A stretch of 64,000 bases of DNA from Caldicellulosiruptor diazotrophicus (GTDB lineage: Bacteria > Bacillota > Thermoanaerobacteria > Caldicellulosiruptorales > Caldicellulosiruptoraceae), in NCBI RefSeq assembly GCF_017347585.1, contig NZ_AP024480.1, forward strand, positions 1,634,001-1,698,000. The letters are read 5' to 3'. The notes under the pieces are model-generated. The model searched no databases. It was not told the origin of the DNA and worked only from the letters and a program-made list of their open reading frames with translations. The position numbers and the translations under genes were made by a program. This document shows positions 27,531-36,832 of this stretch, in pieces. Position 1 is the stretch's first letter; each line of letters starts with the position of its first letter.

Positions 27531-29150
27531 TTAATTTACATACTTTTGCAATGTTCTTCTCACAGCTCCAATGCCTTGTATCATCTCTTTAAAATATTCC
27601 ACTACCCTCTGAGATAGTCCCACTTCAAATAAGTCAACCCTGAAAATAACCTCATTAGTTAGAATTGGTCTTAGCTTTTCTTCTAAATCTTTATACTCCC
27701 TGCCAAGCTCTATGCCCTCAAGATGTTTTTTAAGCTCAAGTATAAGTGGATCTGGGCTTGGCTCAAAAGCTCTCCCTTCATCATCAATGCACATTAAATA
27801 CCTCAGCCACCCTGCTATTACAAGAGGGATGTATCTGAGGCTTTTTACATCTAAATCCGGGCTTTCTAAATATGCTTTTATAGTCTCTCCAAACCTAATT
27901 GGCATCTTTTGTGATGTGTCTGTTGCAATCCTTTGCGGTGTATCAGGTATATACGGATTTGGGAATCTTTCTTCTATCACTTCCCTTATATACTCCCTCG
28001 GATTTATTATTTTTGGATCAATTACAACCTTCAATCCTTCATCGTACCCTATCTTTTCGATAAGCTTTTTTAAATGCTCATCTTTTACCTCTTCATAAAT
28101 TGTCTTATACCCAAGCAGACAGCCAAATATAGCTAAAGCCGTGTGAAGAGGATTTAGACACGTCTGAACCTTCATCCGCTCAGAATCCTCTACTGTCTTT
28201 CTATCTGTCATAAATACTCCTACTCTTTCCAGTGGCGGTCTTCCATTTGGAAAACTATCTTCTATCACAAGGTACTGAGCTTTCTCTGTATTGACAAACG
28301 GCGCAATGTATGTATTTTTCGACGTACAAATAATATCCATATTCTTAAGTCCATCTTTCTCTAAAAGCTCTTTTATTCTCTCTGAAGGTCTTGGAACAAT
28401 CTTGTCTATCATGCTCCATGGGAAACTTACCAAAGAAGAATCGTTCAAGTATTCAACAAAATCATCTTCAACAAAACCTCTTTTTGCCCACTCTTTTGCT
28501 ATCTGAACTATTGAATTTTGCAGCTTTTCACCATTTCTAGAACAATTGTCAAGACTCACATATGCAACTGGCTTTCTGCCGCTTTTATATCGAACATATG
28601 CCAGGGCTGCTACCTTGCCCATTGAACTTTTTGGACTTTGCGGCCCATTTTCTATATCCTCTTTTACTTCAGGTAAATAATCACCTTTGAGGTCAAACAG
28701 GTTGTATCCCTTTTCTGTTATTGTGAAGGTTACAAGCTGAAGAGTTGGACTTTCAAAAATTCTCCAAAGTCTTTGCCAGTCTGCTTCAAAGCTTTTATCA
28801 CACTTTAGCCCTTCTGTAATGCTTGCAATCACTCTTTTTTCTAAATTGCCTTTTGCATCAGACGTCACAATCAAGCAAAGATTATCATAAGGTCTGTATA
28901 TCCTGTCTATTATCTCATAGTCAAAAAGCTCTGCTGCAATTACTCCATTGTTCATTTCTCCTCTTTCAATTAAATCCTGTACAATTGCTGCAATGTAGCC
29001 TCTGAAAATATTCCCTGCTCCAAAATGAAGCCATACAGGATTTTGGTAAGTAGCACTTTCTATTTTTTCAATGTCAAATTGAGGCAACACAATATTGGCT
29101 TTTTGCCATGAATCTTGCTTTGATATATATTTTTTCTTCAGCTCAAACAT
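27531..29150 (-). CDS. uxuB: Fructuronate reductase (mannitol dehydrogenase family)
   Basis: NAD-dependent reduction of D-fructuronate to D-mannonate, the step before UxuA. The polyol dehydrogenase fold is shown by HFGAGNIFRGYIAAI near 42, the C-terminal domain by DRKTVEDSERMKVQTCLNPLHTALAIFG near 322, containing the catalytic Lys/Asn/His region, and GYDEGLKVVIDP. The 539-residue length fits the long-chain polyol dehydrogenases. Tagaturonate reductase is a possible alternative, but adjacency to uxuA favours fructuronate. The glucuronate isomerase UxaC is not in the window. Confidence 0.9.
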   Translation of the reverse strand: MFELKKKYISKQDSWQKANIVLPQFDIEKIESATYQNPVWLHFGAGNIFRGYIAAIVQDLIERGEMNNGVIAAELFDYEIIDRIYRPYDNLCLIVTSDAKGNLEKRVIASITEGLKCDKSFEADWQRLWRIFESPTLQLVTFTITEKGYNLFDLKGDYLPEVKEDIENGPQSPKSSMGKVAALAYVRYKSGRKPVAYVSLDNCSRNGEKLQNSIVQIAKEWAKRGFVEDDFVEYLNDSSLVSFPWSMIDKIVPRPSERIKELLEKDGLKNMDIICTSKNTYIAPFVNTEKAQYLVIEDSFPNGRPPLERVGVFMTDRKTVEDSERMKVQTCLNPLHTALAIFGCLLGYKTIYEEVKDEHLKKLIEKIGYDEGLKVVIDPKIINPREYIREVIEERFPNPYIPDTPQRIATDTSQKMPIRFGETIKAYLESPDLDVKSLRYIPLVIAGWLRYLMCIDDEGRAFEPSPDPLILELKKHLEGIELGREYKDLEEKLRPILTNEVIFRVDLFEVGLSQRVVEYFKEMIQGIGAVRRTLQKYVN

Positions 29151-29192
29151 CTCAATTTCTAAACCTCGCTTTCTTTTAAAATCTATTTTATT

Positions 29193-31274
29193 TTATGGAT
29201 ATATTACTCTTCCCTTTTCATCAGGTATTCCTGTCTTTCTATAAAAATATGTGTTGATAACATCTCTCCATTCTATTGCATGCTCTTTTTGCATCTTTAA
29301 TCTCTCATATACTCTATTGAAAACTTCATCATCAATCTTTCCTCTCAGATCCTCCCATTTTTTTATAAGTTCATCTACCATCTCAACACCCTCAAAGTGA
29401 GAGTCATACATAAACTGCAGGAGCGTCTTTCCATTCTTCAGCCTAAAATCATATGGCACTCTGTGGAAAAATAGAAGAAGTTCTTCAGGACATTTATTTA
29501 TATCATCGAATATTTCCCGCCAGAACTTATGATACTGCAATGTGTAACCTGTCCCTCTTGATGTTCTGTCAACTCCAATTGCTTTTGTGTCTGCCCGGTG
29601 ATACGTTCCCCACTTTGAATACTCATACCCTTCTGGGTTTGGACCATAGTGATGACCTGGATTTACCATCCAGCCAAGCCCAAGCGGAGTTGTATATTTT
29701 TCGTAGATTGTGTGAGAATTAAGAAGCATCCATAAAATGTTGTCAACCACTTTTTTGTCGTCTCCAAATGTTAAAATGGTCCACTCTCTTGCTATATCTT
29801 CAATCTTTTTATCTGGGTCCCACGCAAGTTTTCCAAACGTCCACAGATTCGCCTGAGCAAGGTCATGACCTGTCCAGTTGATGCTATCACCAATGTTCGA
29901 AACACCTGCGAATCCTGCATATCTCATTCCAAACAGACTTCCATCCACTATTCTCTTTACGTATGAACCTTTTCCTTTGCAATATGTGTCAAACTCTAAA
30001 ATCTCTTTCCATAGCGTTCCTAAGTAGCAAAGATGAATTTGCTGCCCCGTATATTCTTGTGTTATTTGAAACTCCATCATCTGGTTTGTCTTCTCCATAG
30101 CGCCAAAAAGAGGCGACACAGGTTCCCTTACCTGAAAATCCATCGGACCATACTTTATTTGTAAAATGACATTTTCAGAAAACTTCCCATCAAGAGGTTT
30201 AAAGTTGTCATATGCAGCCTTTGCTCTGTCTGTCTTTGTATCCCTCCAATCCTGCAGGCAGTTGTAAACAAATGCACGCCAGATGACAACTCCTCCATAT
30301 GGCAAAAGTGCTTCTGCAAGCATGTTTGCCCCATCTGCGTGCGTTCTACCGTATACATAAGGTCCTGGATTGAACTCAGAATCGGCTTTTACCAAAAATC
30401 CACCAAAGTCTGGTATGTAGCTGTAAATAGTTTTTACAGCATCTTTCCACCATTTTTGAACGTTTTTGTCAAGTGGGTCTGCAGTGTCAAGACCTCCTAT
30501 GTAGATAGGGCTTGCAAAGTTTATGCTAAGGTAAAGTTTAATTCCATAGAGTCTAAATATTTCTGCTATTTTTGATAGTTCATTTAAATATTTTGGCGTA
30601 ATTAACCATATGGCTTTATCCCTTACATTGACATTATTTATCACAACACCGTTTATTCTAATTGAAGCAAGAAGTCTTGCATAATCTAATATACGTTTAT
30701 AATCACGCTTTATTCTACCATTAGCAAAAAATATAGATTTGCCTGCATACCCTCTCTCGATAGTTCCATCTATATTATCCCAATGATTAATGATTCGTAA
30801 TGGGGCTTTTGGCTTTTCTATACAGTTGAGTTCTTTTAATCTTGTTTTAAGCCTTATCTTGTTTATTAAATGAAATATTCCATATATTATTCCTTTCTCG
30901 CCTTTGGATGCAACAATAATGTATCTTCCCTTATTTTTATTTATAACTTTTATCAAAAATCCTTCCTCACTCACTTCTTTTTTTTCATCATCAGTTATAA
31001 AATTGTTGAGTCTTTCATCTGTCACTTTACCTAAAATGATTCCACTGCCCATATTAGCATCTATGCAATTGCTGAGCCTCAGATCAGTTCCAAAAAGTAC
31101 TTCTAAAGCTCTCCTTAATTCATTTCCAGCATTCTGAAAATATATATTATTCTCAAGCAATACTATCTTATCCAAATATCTTTCAAACTCTCTAATATAT
31201 TCTATTTCATCTATTGGTTTATAAGAAAGCCAACACATAGAATATTTTTGTTTGCTATTTTTTGACAAAATCAT
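29193..31274 (-). CDS. aguA: Alpha-glucuronidase, glycoside hydrolase family 67
   Basis: Inverting glycosidase removing (4-O-methyl)glucuronic acid from the non-reducing xylose of short aldouronates. The 693 residues carry the GH67 signatures: [24 protein letters not shown] near 180, the region with the proposed acid glutamate [23 protein letters not shown] near 291, and [20 protein letters not shown] near 362 with the Asp/Glu base pair, then [12 protein letters not shown]. No signal peptide is present, so substrates must be imported, matching the adjacent ABC importer. The ATG at 31274 follows GGAAGTG. Confidence 0.96.
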   Translation of the reverse strand: MILSKNSKQKYSMCWLSYKPIDEIEYIREFERYLDKIVLLENNIYFQNAGNELRRALEVLFGTDLRLSNCIDANMGSGIILGKVTDERLNNFITDDEKKEVSEEGFLIKVINKNKGRYIIVASKGEKGIIYGIFHLINKIRLKTRLKELNCIEKPKAPLRIINHWDNIDGTIERGYAGKSIFFANGRIKRDYKRILDYARLLASIRINGVVINNVNVRDKAIWLITPKYLNELSKIAEIFRLYGIKLYLSINFASPIYIGGLDTADPLDKNVQKWWKDAVKTIYSYIPDFGGFLVKADSEFNPGPYVYGRTHADGANMLAEALLPYGGVVIWRAFVYNCLQDWRDTKTDRAKAAYDNFKPLDGKFSENVILQIKYGPMDFQVREPVSPLFGAMEKTNQMMEFQITQEYTGQQIHLCYLGTLWKEILEFDTYCKGKGSYVKRIVDGSLFGMRYAGFAGVSNIGDSINWTGHDLAQANLWTFGKLAWDPDKKIEDIAREWTILTFGDDKKVVDNILWMLLNSHTIYEKYTTPLGLGWMVNPGHHYGPNPEGYEYSKWGTYHRADTKAIGVDRTSRGTGYTLQYHKFWREIFDDINKCPEELLLFFHRVPYDFRLKNGKTLLQFMYDSHFEGVEMVDELIKKWEDLRGKIDDEVFNRVYERLKMQKEHAIEWRDVINTYFYRKTGIPDEKGRVIYP

Positions 31275-31298
31275 AACAAATCACTTCCTTCCATAGAG

Positions 31299-31318
31299 TT
31301 TAGAAAACGATTTCTAAA
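31299..31318. promoter_or_regulatory. cre-like palindrome upstream of aguA
   Basis: TTTAGAAA-ACGA-TTTCTAAA is a perfect 8-bp inverted repeat around ACGA, close to a LacI-family/CcpA operator. It sits in the 58-base gap between yesN and aguA, 25 bases before the aguA start. Confidence 0.5.
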
Positions 31319-31332
31319 TAAGAGATAGAAAG

Positions 31333-32862
31333 TTAACCATTATTTACAGATATAGAATTTCTGAATTTAGATGGACTTTTTCCTACATACTCTTCAAATT
31401 TTAATGAAAAATAGTCTGGATCGCTATAGCCTACTTCTTTTGCTATTTCATAAATCTTTTTATCAGTTGTCAATAGCAGCCTTTTTGCATTTTCAATACG
31501 TACAAAATGTAAATATTTATTAAATGGCATGTTAAAATGTTTTTTGAACATCCTGCCTAAATATATAGGGTTGATAAAAAACTGCTGAGCAATACTTTTT
31601 ATTGTTAAATCTTTATTGTAGTTCTCTTTTATAAACAACTCTATTTTTTTCATAAAACTTGAACCATTAAATTTTAAATTCTGCTCAATACAACTTATTA
31701 TCTGGTCTAAAATTTCCATAACTTTAGAAATAAACTTGGTTTTTTGTATGTCTGCTCTAAATATAAATTTTATATTATCAGTTTCGAAGAGCTGGTACAA
31801 TTCAAAGTAATCTATAACTTCAAGCACAGCAAAGAGAATATAACCTTTTATTACTTCTGGTGATACTTTGTTGTTCTGACATTCATCAAAAAATCTTGAC
31901 AGCTTTATTTTAACATCATCAAATAGTTTTTCTTCAATAAGTTTAATTAATTCTTTTGAAAGTTTCTTATCCTCAAGGTAATGTTCAAATTCTCCTATCT
32001 CGGACGCTTCAATTACGCCACTTTTTTCATAAAATTGAGCAAAATTAAATTTTTTCAGAAGCTGTTTATACAACATATATATCTTCTGATTAGATACATA
32101 TTCTTGTATAATAATTGTTTGCAAATTTAATAATCTCCTTATTTCCTCAAAAGCCTGTCTAATTACAATATTTTTCTTATATCCTTGAAAGGTGTTTATT
32201 AAAAAAATCAAATTAAAGTAACTATCCCAATAACACTTAATCTCAACACCTTTAGCCAAATAATTAGCATTTATACTTTTTTCTGTTTCCATTAATTTCT
32301 CATAAACTGTCAAATCATCTTCATATTGAAAAGCTTCCTGTTTTGAAATTCCAAGATATTTTTTTATACCATTTTCACTACTATTTACAAGATAATCATC
32401 ATTTTGTACCTCAAGAACTTTCATAAAAGCTGAGTTCCTTCTTACATATTCAAACAATTCCTTCTTCTTGTAGTCTTCTTTTTCGCTTGATATCCTCATT
32501 TTTATCCTCTCTAAGGTTTGAATAAGCTCATTCTCATCTATAGGTTTTAATAGATAATCATTTACACCATACTTTATAGCTGCCTTTGCAAATTCAAACT
32601 CATTGTATCCACTGATAATTATTATTGCTGGTTTGTTTTCAAAATTCTCGGAGACTCTTTTTATCAGTTCAATTCCATCCATTACTGGCATTTTTATATC
32701 TGTTATTATTATATCTACTTTCTTACTTTTGAGAATATCAAGGGCTTCCTGCCCGTTTCCCGCTTCATATGCAATTTCAAATCCAAGACTTTCCCAATCA
32801 ATAAGTTTAATTATACCTTTTCTCATAAATATTTCATCTTCAACCAAAAGAATTTTAATCAT
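31333..32862 (-). CDS. YesN-type response regulator, AraC-family DNA-binding domain
   Basis: Cytoplasmic response regulator of 509 residues. The receiver domain has the acidic pocket LLVEDE near 5, phospho-acceptor Asp in DIIITDIKMPVMDG near 55, and LLKPID with the conserved lysine near 104. The C-terminus carries a two-HTH AraC domain (KSIAQQFFINPIYLGRMFKKHF and IYEIAKEVGYSDPDYFSLKFEEYVG). It is co-oriented with the YesM kinase 15 bases upstream, so the pair senses an extracellular sugar and activates transport genes. The shared element upstream of both binding-protein genes is a candidate target. Confidence 0.93.
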   Translation of the reverse strand: MIKILLVEDEIFMRKGIIKLIDWESLGFEIAYEAGNGQEALDILKSKKVDIIITDIKMPVMDGIELIKRVSENFENKPAIIIISGYNEFEFAKAAIKYGVNDYLLKPIDENELIQTLERIKMRISSEKEDYKKKELFEYVRRNSAFMKVLEVQNDDYLVNSSENGIKKYLGISKQEAFQYEDDLTVYEKLMETEKSINANYLAKGVEIKCYWDSYFNLIFLINTFQGYKKNIVIRQAFEEIRRLLNLQTIIIQEYVSNQKIYMLYKQLLKKFNFAQFYEKSGVIEASEIGEFEHYLEDKKLSKELIKLIEEKLFDDVKIKLSRFFDECQNNKVSPEVIKGYILFAVLEVIDYFELYQLFETDNIKFIFRADIQKTKFISKVMEILDQIISCIEQNLKFNGSSFMKKIELFIKENYNKDLTIKSIAQQFFINPIYLGRMFKKHFNMPFNKYLHFVRIENAKRLLLTTDKKIYEIAKEVGYSDPDYFSLKFEEYVGKSPSKFRNSISVNNG

Positions 32863-32877
32863 TGTTACACACCCTCA

Positions 32878-34701
32878 CTATATTCTATGAACAAATGCTG
32901 GCAATTCTAAAGGAAGTTTAATGACAACCTTCGTACCTTTATTGATGGAACTTTCAATGTAAAATTTAGCATTGTCGTTGTAGTACAGCATTAATCTTCT
33001 GTAAACATTTTTAAGCCCTATACTTTTGTCATATAGCGGATTGTTAAGATTAGTATAAAGCTCTTCAAGCTTTTTCTCGTCCATTCCTATCCCATTGTCA
33101 GCAACTTCTATTACTAAATTTATACCCTCTTTTTTTACTTTAACTATTACCCTGCCACTATCTTCTTTTTCCTCTATACCATGTATACATGCATTTTCAA
33201 CAAGCGGCTGGATAGTCATCTTAGGAATCAAACAATTTTTAGCATCCTCTTCTACAAAAATTTCATATGTCAACTTTTCACCAAATCTGTATTGTTGTAT
33301 TTTCAGAAAATCCTCTACAAAATTGATTTCTTCTTGAACTGTGGTTATATCATTGCCCCAATAAATAAGCCTTCTCAAAGTCCTTGTTAGATATTTAATA
33401 ATTTCAGCTGTTTCAAGTTCGTTCTTCAAAACAGAACGCATTCTTATTGAATCCAGTGTATTGAAAAGAAAATGTGGGTTTATCTGGCTCTGCAGCGCGT
33501 TTATCTCTGCCTGCTTTTTCTCAACTTCAAGTGTCTTCTTTTGAATCTCAGAAAGCATTTCCTTTTCTATTAGCTCTTTAAGTCTTACTGTCATATTGTT
33601 AAACTCTCTTATCAGATTACCTATCTCATCGTTCCCTTCTCTGCATGTCAAAATCTCAAATCTTTGCTTTTTAACTTTTCTTATATGCCTTTCCAAAAGT
33701 TCTAATCTATTTGAAAGCGAAGAGGTTATAAGCCTTATTAAAAAGGTTGCAAATATCAAGCTCAAAAGCGATATAAGTAATATAAACTCAATAGCTCTGT
33801 ATATTTCTCCCATCATATACGAACGTGAAAATACTCCAACAAGTTTCCATCCATTCAAAAGATTTATATCCAAATTATCTATAAACACGTATGAACCTTC
33901 CGGTACAAATTTACTTTTATCAAACTTTACAAAAGGTTTTGTAAAGATTAAATTATTGTATGTATGAGCTGCAATTACTCTGTTGCTGCTGTCTATTAAG
34001 TAAATCTCTCCACCAAACACCTCAAAATTTATGGAATTAAAAAAGCTTGAAAGATAAATATCAATTTTTGCTATTTTCGTGTACTTACTATTGTTTCCTG
34101 TAGAAGTACTTCTTTGCTCATATTGATTAAGATTTCTTATAAGTGACACATATCCTTCTTCTCCATTTACTCCATTATCGCTGGTCGGTATTATAACTAT
34201 CCCTTGCAGATTATTAACTACCTTATCATACCATTCTTTAACCTCTTTTATATTTAGCTTTCTATAACCATCACTGTTCAAAATCGTGGGATTATTTGTG
34301 TATATCGTTACACGAGCAATATTTGAATACACATTTCTACCCTGATATATTCTATTTCTCAGATACTGAACATAATTAGAATAAAAATCATCCATACCTT
34401 GGTAATCAATATCAAGCATATCGTTAAGTAAATCATCGGTGTACAAAGTATTTGAATATAGTATTGCCTCATCAATTACTTTTTTTATATTAGTACTCAA
34501 GATGTTAAAAGCACTTTTTATTTGAGCAATCTTCTGTTGTTGGAGATTTTTTATAATGAAAATTGTAAATATAAAATGACTTACTATCGTGGGAATTAAA
34601 ACACACAAAATGTATACAAGTAACAATTTCTTCCGAACAGAAAGACTATCTAACCTTTCAACTATTCTTTCTTTCGAAAATTTTAATAATTTTCTTAACA
34701 C
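32878..34701 (-). CDS. YesM-type sensor histidine kinase
   Basis: Membrane sensor kinase of about 607 residues with a first membrane helix near 27-50, a large extracellular sensory region (to about 300), a second helix (about 310-335) and a HAMP-like linker. It has the HisKA_7TM-type phospho-acceptor box ALQSQINPHFLFNTLDSIRMRS, and an ATPase domain with ADNGIGMD and GIGLKNVYRRL-like motifs. The start is uncertain: GTG at 34701 has GGTGG upstream, and TTG at 34716 is an alternative. It presumably detects aldouronates outside the cell. Confidence 0.9.
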   Translation of the reverse strand: MLRKLLKFSKERIVERLDSLSVRKKLLLVYILCVLIPTIVSHFIFTIFIIKNLQQQKIAQIKSAFNILSTNIKKVIDEAILYSNTLYTDDLLNDMLDIDYQGMDDFYSNYVQYLRNRIYQGRNVYSNIARVTIYTNNPTILNSDGYRKLNIKEVKEWYDKVVNNLQGIVIIPTSDNGVNGEEGYVSLIRNLNQYEQRSTSTGNNSKYTKIAKIDIYLSSFFNSINFEVFGGEIYLIDSSNRVIAAHTYNNLIFTKPFVKFDKSKFVPEGSYVFIDNLDINLLNGWKLVGVFSRSYMMGEIYRAIEFILLISLLSLIFATFLIRLITSSLSNRLELLERHIRKVKKQRFEILTCREGNDEIGNLIREFNNMTVRLKELIEKEMLSEIQKKTLEVEKKQAEINALQSQINPHFLFNTLDSIRMRSVLKNELETAEIIKYLTRTLRRLIYWGNDITTVQEEINFVEDFLKIQQYRFGEKLTYEIFVEEDAKNCLIPKMTIQPLVENACIHGIEEKEDSGRVIVKVKKEGINLVIEVADNGIGMDEKKLEELYTNLNNPLYDKSIGLKNVYRRLMLYYNDNAKFYIESSINKGTKVVIKLPLELPAFVHRI

Positions 34702-34782
34702 TTCATTCCACCACAAATGTTATAACTCTTAATTTTAATTATATCACAATGCATATAAAGGTTAACTGTATTTTATTTACTC

Positions 34783-34819
34783 AGAAAAAATAAATCAAAG
34801 TGGGCGAGAATCACCCACT
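34783..34819 (-). terminator. Terminator after the lplC-type permease gene
   Basis: AGTGGGTGA and TCGCCCACT (minus strand) form a 9-bp stem with a TTC loop, followed by TTTGATTTATTTTTT, between the permease gene and yesM. Confidence 0.75.
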
Positions 34820-34834
34820 CCAAAAATATCACAA

Positions 34835-35734
34835 TTACTCACCTTTAACACTGCCAAGAGTAAGACCTTTTACAAAATATCTCTGCAAGAATGGGTATAC
34901 CATAATAATCGGAGCTGTTGCAACTATTGTCATACTTGCTCTTACCGAATTTGGAGTAACCTGCTGAGTTTCAGCCATTGCTCCCATTTGATAGTCAGGA
35001 TTTCTTCCAACCTGCATACTCACAGATGCCAGAATTTTTTGAAGCTCATACTGAAGAGTACTCAGGTCTGGTCTTTGAGAATTAAAGATATACACGTCAA
35101 ACCACGAATTCCAATGTCCAACTCCTATAAACAGGGCTATTGTCGCAACTGCTGGTAAAGTAAGCGGGAAAATTATTTGCCACAAAATTCTAAATTCGCT
35201 TGCACCATCAATCTTAGCAGATTCTATCAAACTTGATGGCAAAGATTCTATATAGCTTCTGACCACAACAACATTAAACATTCCCAAAAGAGCCGGTACA
35301 ATATAAACCCAAAATGTGTTTAAAAGTCCGAGCGACCTATACAACAAGTAGGTTGGAATTAAACCTGCTCCAAAATACATTGTTAGAACCATTATTGCAG
35401 AAAATGGACGTCTTAATACAAAATCTTTTCTTGAAAGAGGATAAGCAACAAACATTGTACAAATAATACCCAGCACTGTACCAAGAACTGTTCTTGCAAC
35501 AGACACTAACGCTGCATTATAAATTTGTGGATTGCTAACAATAATTTCATAGTTTTTTAAAGTCCATTTTCTTGGCCAGATATAAATTCCTCCTCGAACT
35601 GTATCAAGTGCATCGTTGAATGAAACAGCTAAGACGTTTAAAAATGGATATAAAGTTACAATACCAACAAAAATCAAACTTATATAAACAACCAAGTCAA
35701 CTATAATGTCCTCGGCTGTTTTTTTTCTAAACAT
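34835..35734 (-). CDS. Carbohydrate ABC transporter permease, LplC/YtcP type
   Basis: Inner-membrane permease of 299 residues with six predicted helices and the ABC coupling motif EFRILWQIIFPLTLPAVATIALF near 185-207 (EAA loop). The C-terminal PFLQRYFVKGLTLGSVKG is typical of LplC-like permeases, which form heterodimers with LplB-like partners and import oligosaccharides. No ATPase gene accompanies it, so a shared MsmK-like ATPase elsewhere is presumably used. It lies 32 bases downstream of the lplB-type gene. Confidence 0.92.
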   Translation of the reverse strand: MFRKKTAEDIIVDLVVYISLIFVGIVTLYPFLNVLAVSFNDALDTVRGGIYIWPRKWTLKNYEIIVSNPQIYNAALVSVARTVLGTVLGIICTMFVAYPLSRKDFVLRRPFSAIMVLTMYFGAGLIPTYLLYRSLGLLNTFWVYIVPALLGMFNVVVVRSYIESLPSSLIESAKIDGASEFRILWQIIFPLTLPAVATIALFIGVGHWNSWFDVYIFNSQRPDLSTLQYELQKILASVSMQVGRNPDYQMGAMAETQQVTPNSVRASMTIVATAPIIMVYPFLQRYFVKGLTLGSVKGE

Positions 35735-35766
35735 TTTGAATTTTCCCTCCTTAACAAATAAGCTTT

Positions 35767-36705
35767 CTATACAACAGTTGATGCATTCAACTTAGCAGCA
35801 ACTTTATTCGCAAACAAAACAAGTAAGATACTCACAACACTCTTGAACATACCAGCAGCTGTAGCATATGAATATCTGTACATTGTAATACCATAGTCAA
35901 GAACATATGTGTCAAGAATTTGAGAATAATCCTGAACAAGTGGGTTTCTGAGTAAAAGAACCTGTTCAAAACCAGCATTCAAAAGCCAACCAACGTTAAG
36001 AATAAGAAGCATACTAATTGTTGGTGCAATTCCTGGTAAGGTTACATATCTTATTTTCTGTAGTCTTCCACAACCATCCACGCTCGCAGCATCGTAAAGT
36101 TCAGGATCTATACTTGTCATTGCGGCCAAATATACTATAGCGTTCCATCCTGTTTCTTTCCAAACGTTTGAAAGAGCCAATATCCACCAGAAATAATGTC
36201 CTTCACCCATCCAAACAATTGGCTGTTTAATAATCTTAAGAGACATTAAAATCTGATTAAGTATTCCAGATTCGGGCGATAAAACGCTTATAACTATACT
36301 TGCAGCAACAACCCACGAAACAAAGTGCGGAAGATATGATATAGTTTGGATAGTTCTTTTGAACAACATGTTCTTAACTTCATTTAGCATAAGTGCAAGT
36401 AAAATAGCTGCCGCAAATGAAGTAATAAGTTTAAGAAAACTAATTACAATTGTGTTTCTCATTGCAAGCCAAAAACCAGAGTCGCTAAACAAATCTTTAA
36501 ATTGTTGTAACCCTACCCACTCAGAGCCCCAAACACCTTGGAATGGCCTGTATTCTTTAAATGCAATAACCCACCACCAAAGCGGTATATAGTGAAACAA
36601 AATCACATACAAGACAAATGGAAATATCATAAAAACAAGTTCTTTCTGATCTTTTACTTTTTGCCAGAATGTTTTCTTCGACTCATTGTAGTATACTGCA
36701 TCCAA
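35767..36705 (-). CDS. Carbohydrate ABC transporter permease, LplB type
   Basis: Partner permease of 312 residues with six helices and the coupling loop DAASVDGCGRLQKIRYVTLPGIAPTISML near 196. N-terminal VFMIFPFVLYVILFHYIPLWW and the following segment fit the LplB subgroup acting on oligosaccharides such as aldouronates. The TTG start at 36705 is supported by AAAGGAGG upstream. Expression relative to the binding protein is probably reduced by the hairpin at 36776-36816. Confidence 0.92.
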   Translation of the reverse strand: MDAVYYNESKKTFWQKVKDQKELVFMIFPFVLYVILFHYIPLWWWVIAFKEYRPFQGVWGSEWVGLQQFKDLFSDSGFWLAMRNTIVISFLKLITSFAAAILLALMLNEVKNMLFKRTIQTISYLPHFVSWVVAASIVISVLSPESGILNQILMSLKIIKQPIVWMGEGHYFWWILALSNVWKETGWNAIVYLAAMTSIDPELYDAASVDGCGRLQKIRYVTLPGIAPTISMLLILNVGWLLNAGFEQVLLLRNPLVQDYSQILDTYVLDYGITMYRYSYATAAGMFKSVVSILLVLFANKVAAKLNASTVV

Positions 36706-36775
36706 TGCAATTACCTCCTTTTAAAACTTTACTTCTACAAGATAAGTACCCATTATAATGAGAATTTAACAATTT

Positions 36776-36816
36776 AGAAATTTTATATAAGGGAAGAGGG
36801 TTTCACCTCTTCCCTT
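36776..36816 (-). terminator. Hairpin between binding-protein and permease genes
   Basis: An 11-bp perfect stem, AAGGGAAGAGG (36789-36799) with CCTCTTCCCTT (36806-36816), has a six-base loop and a weak A/T-rich tail. It is likely a partial terminator or mRNA-stabilising structure that keeps binding protein in excess of permease. Confidence 0.7.
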
Positions 36817-36832
36817 TGAGGTCTTAGAAACA

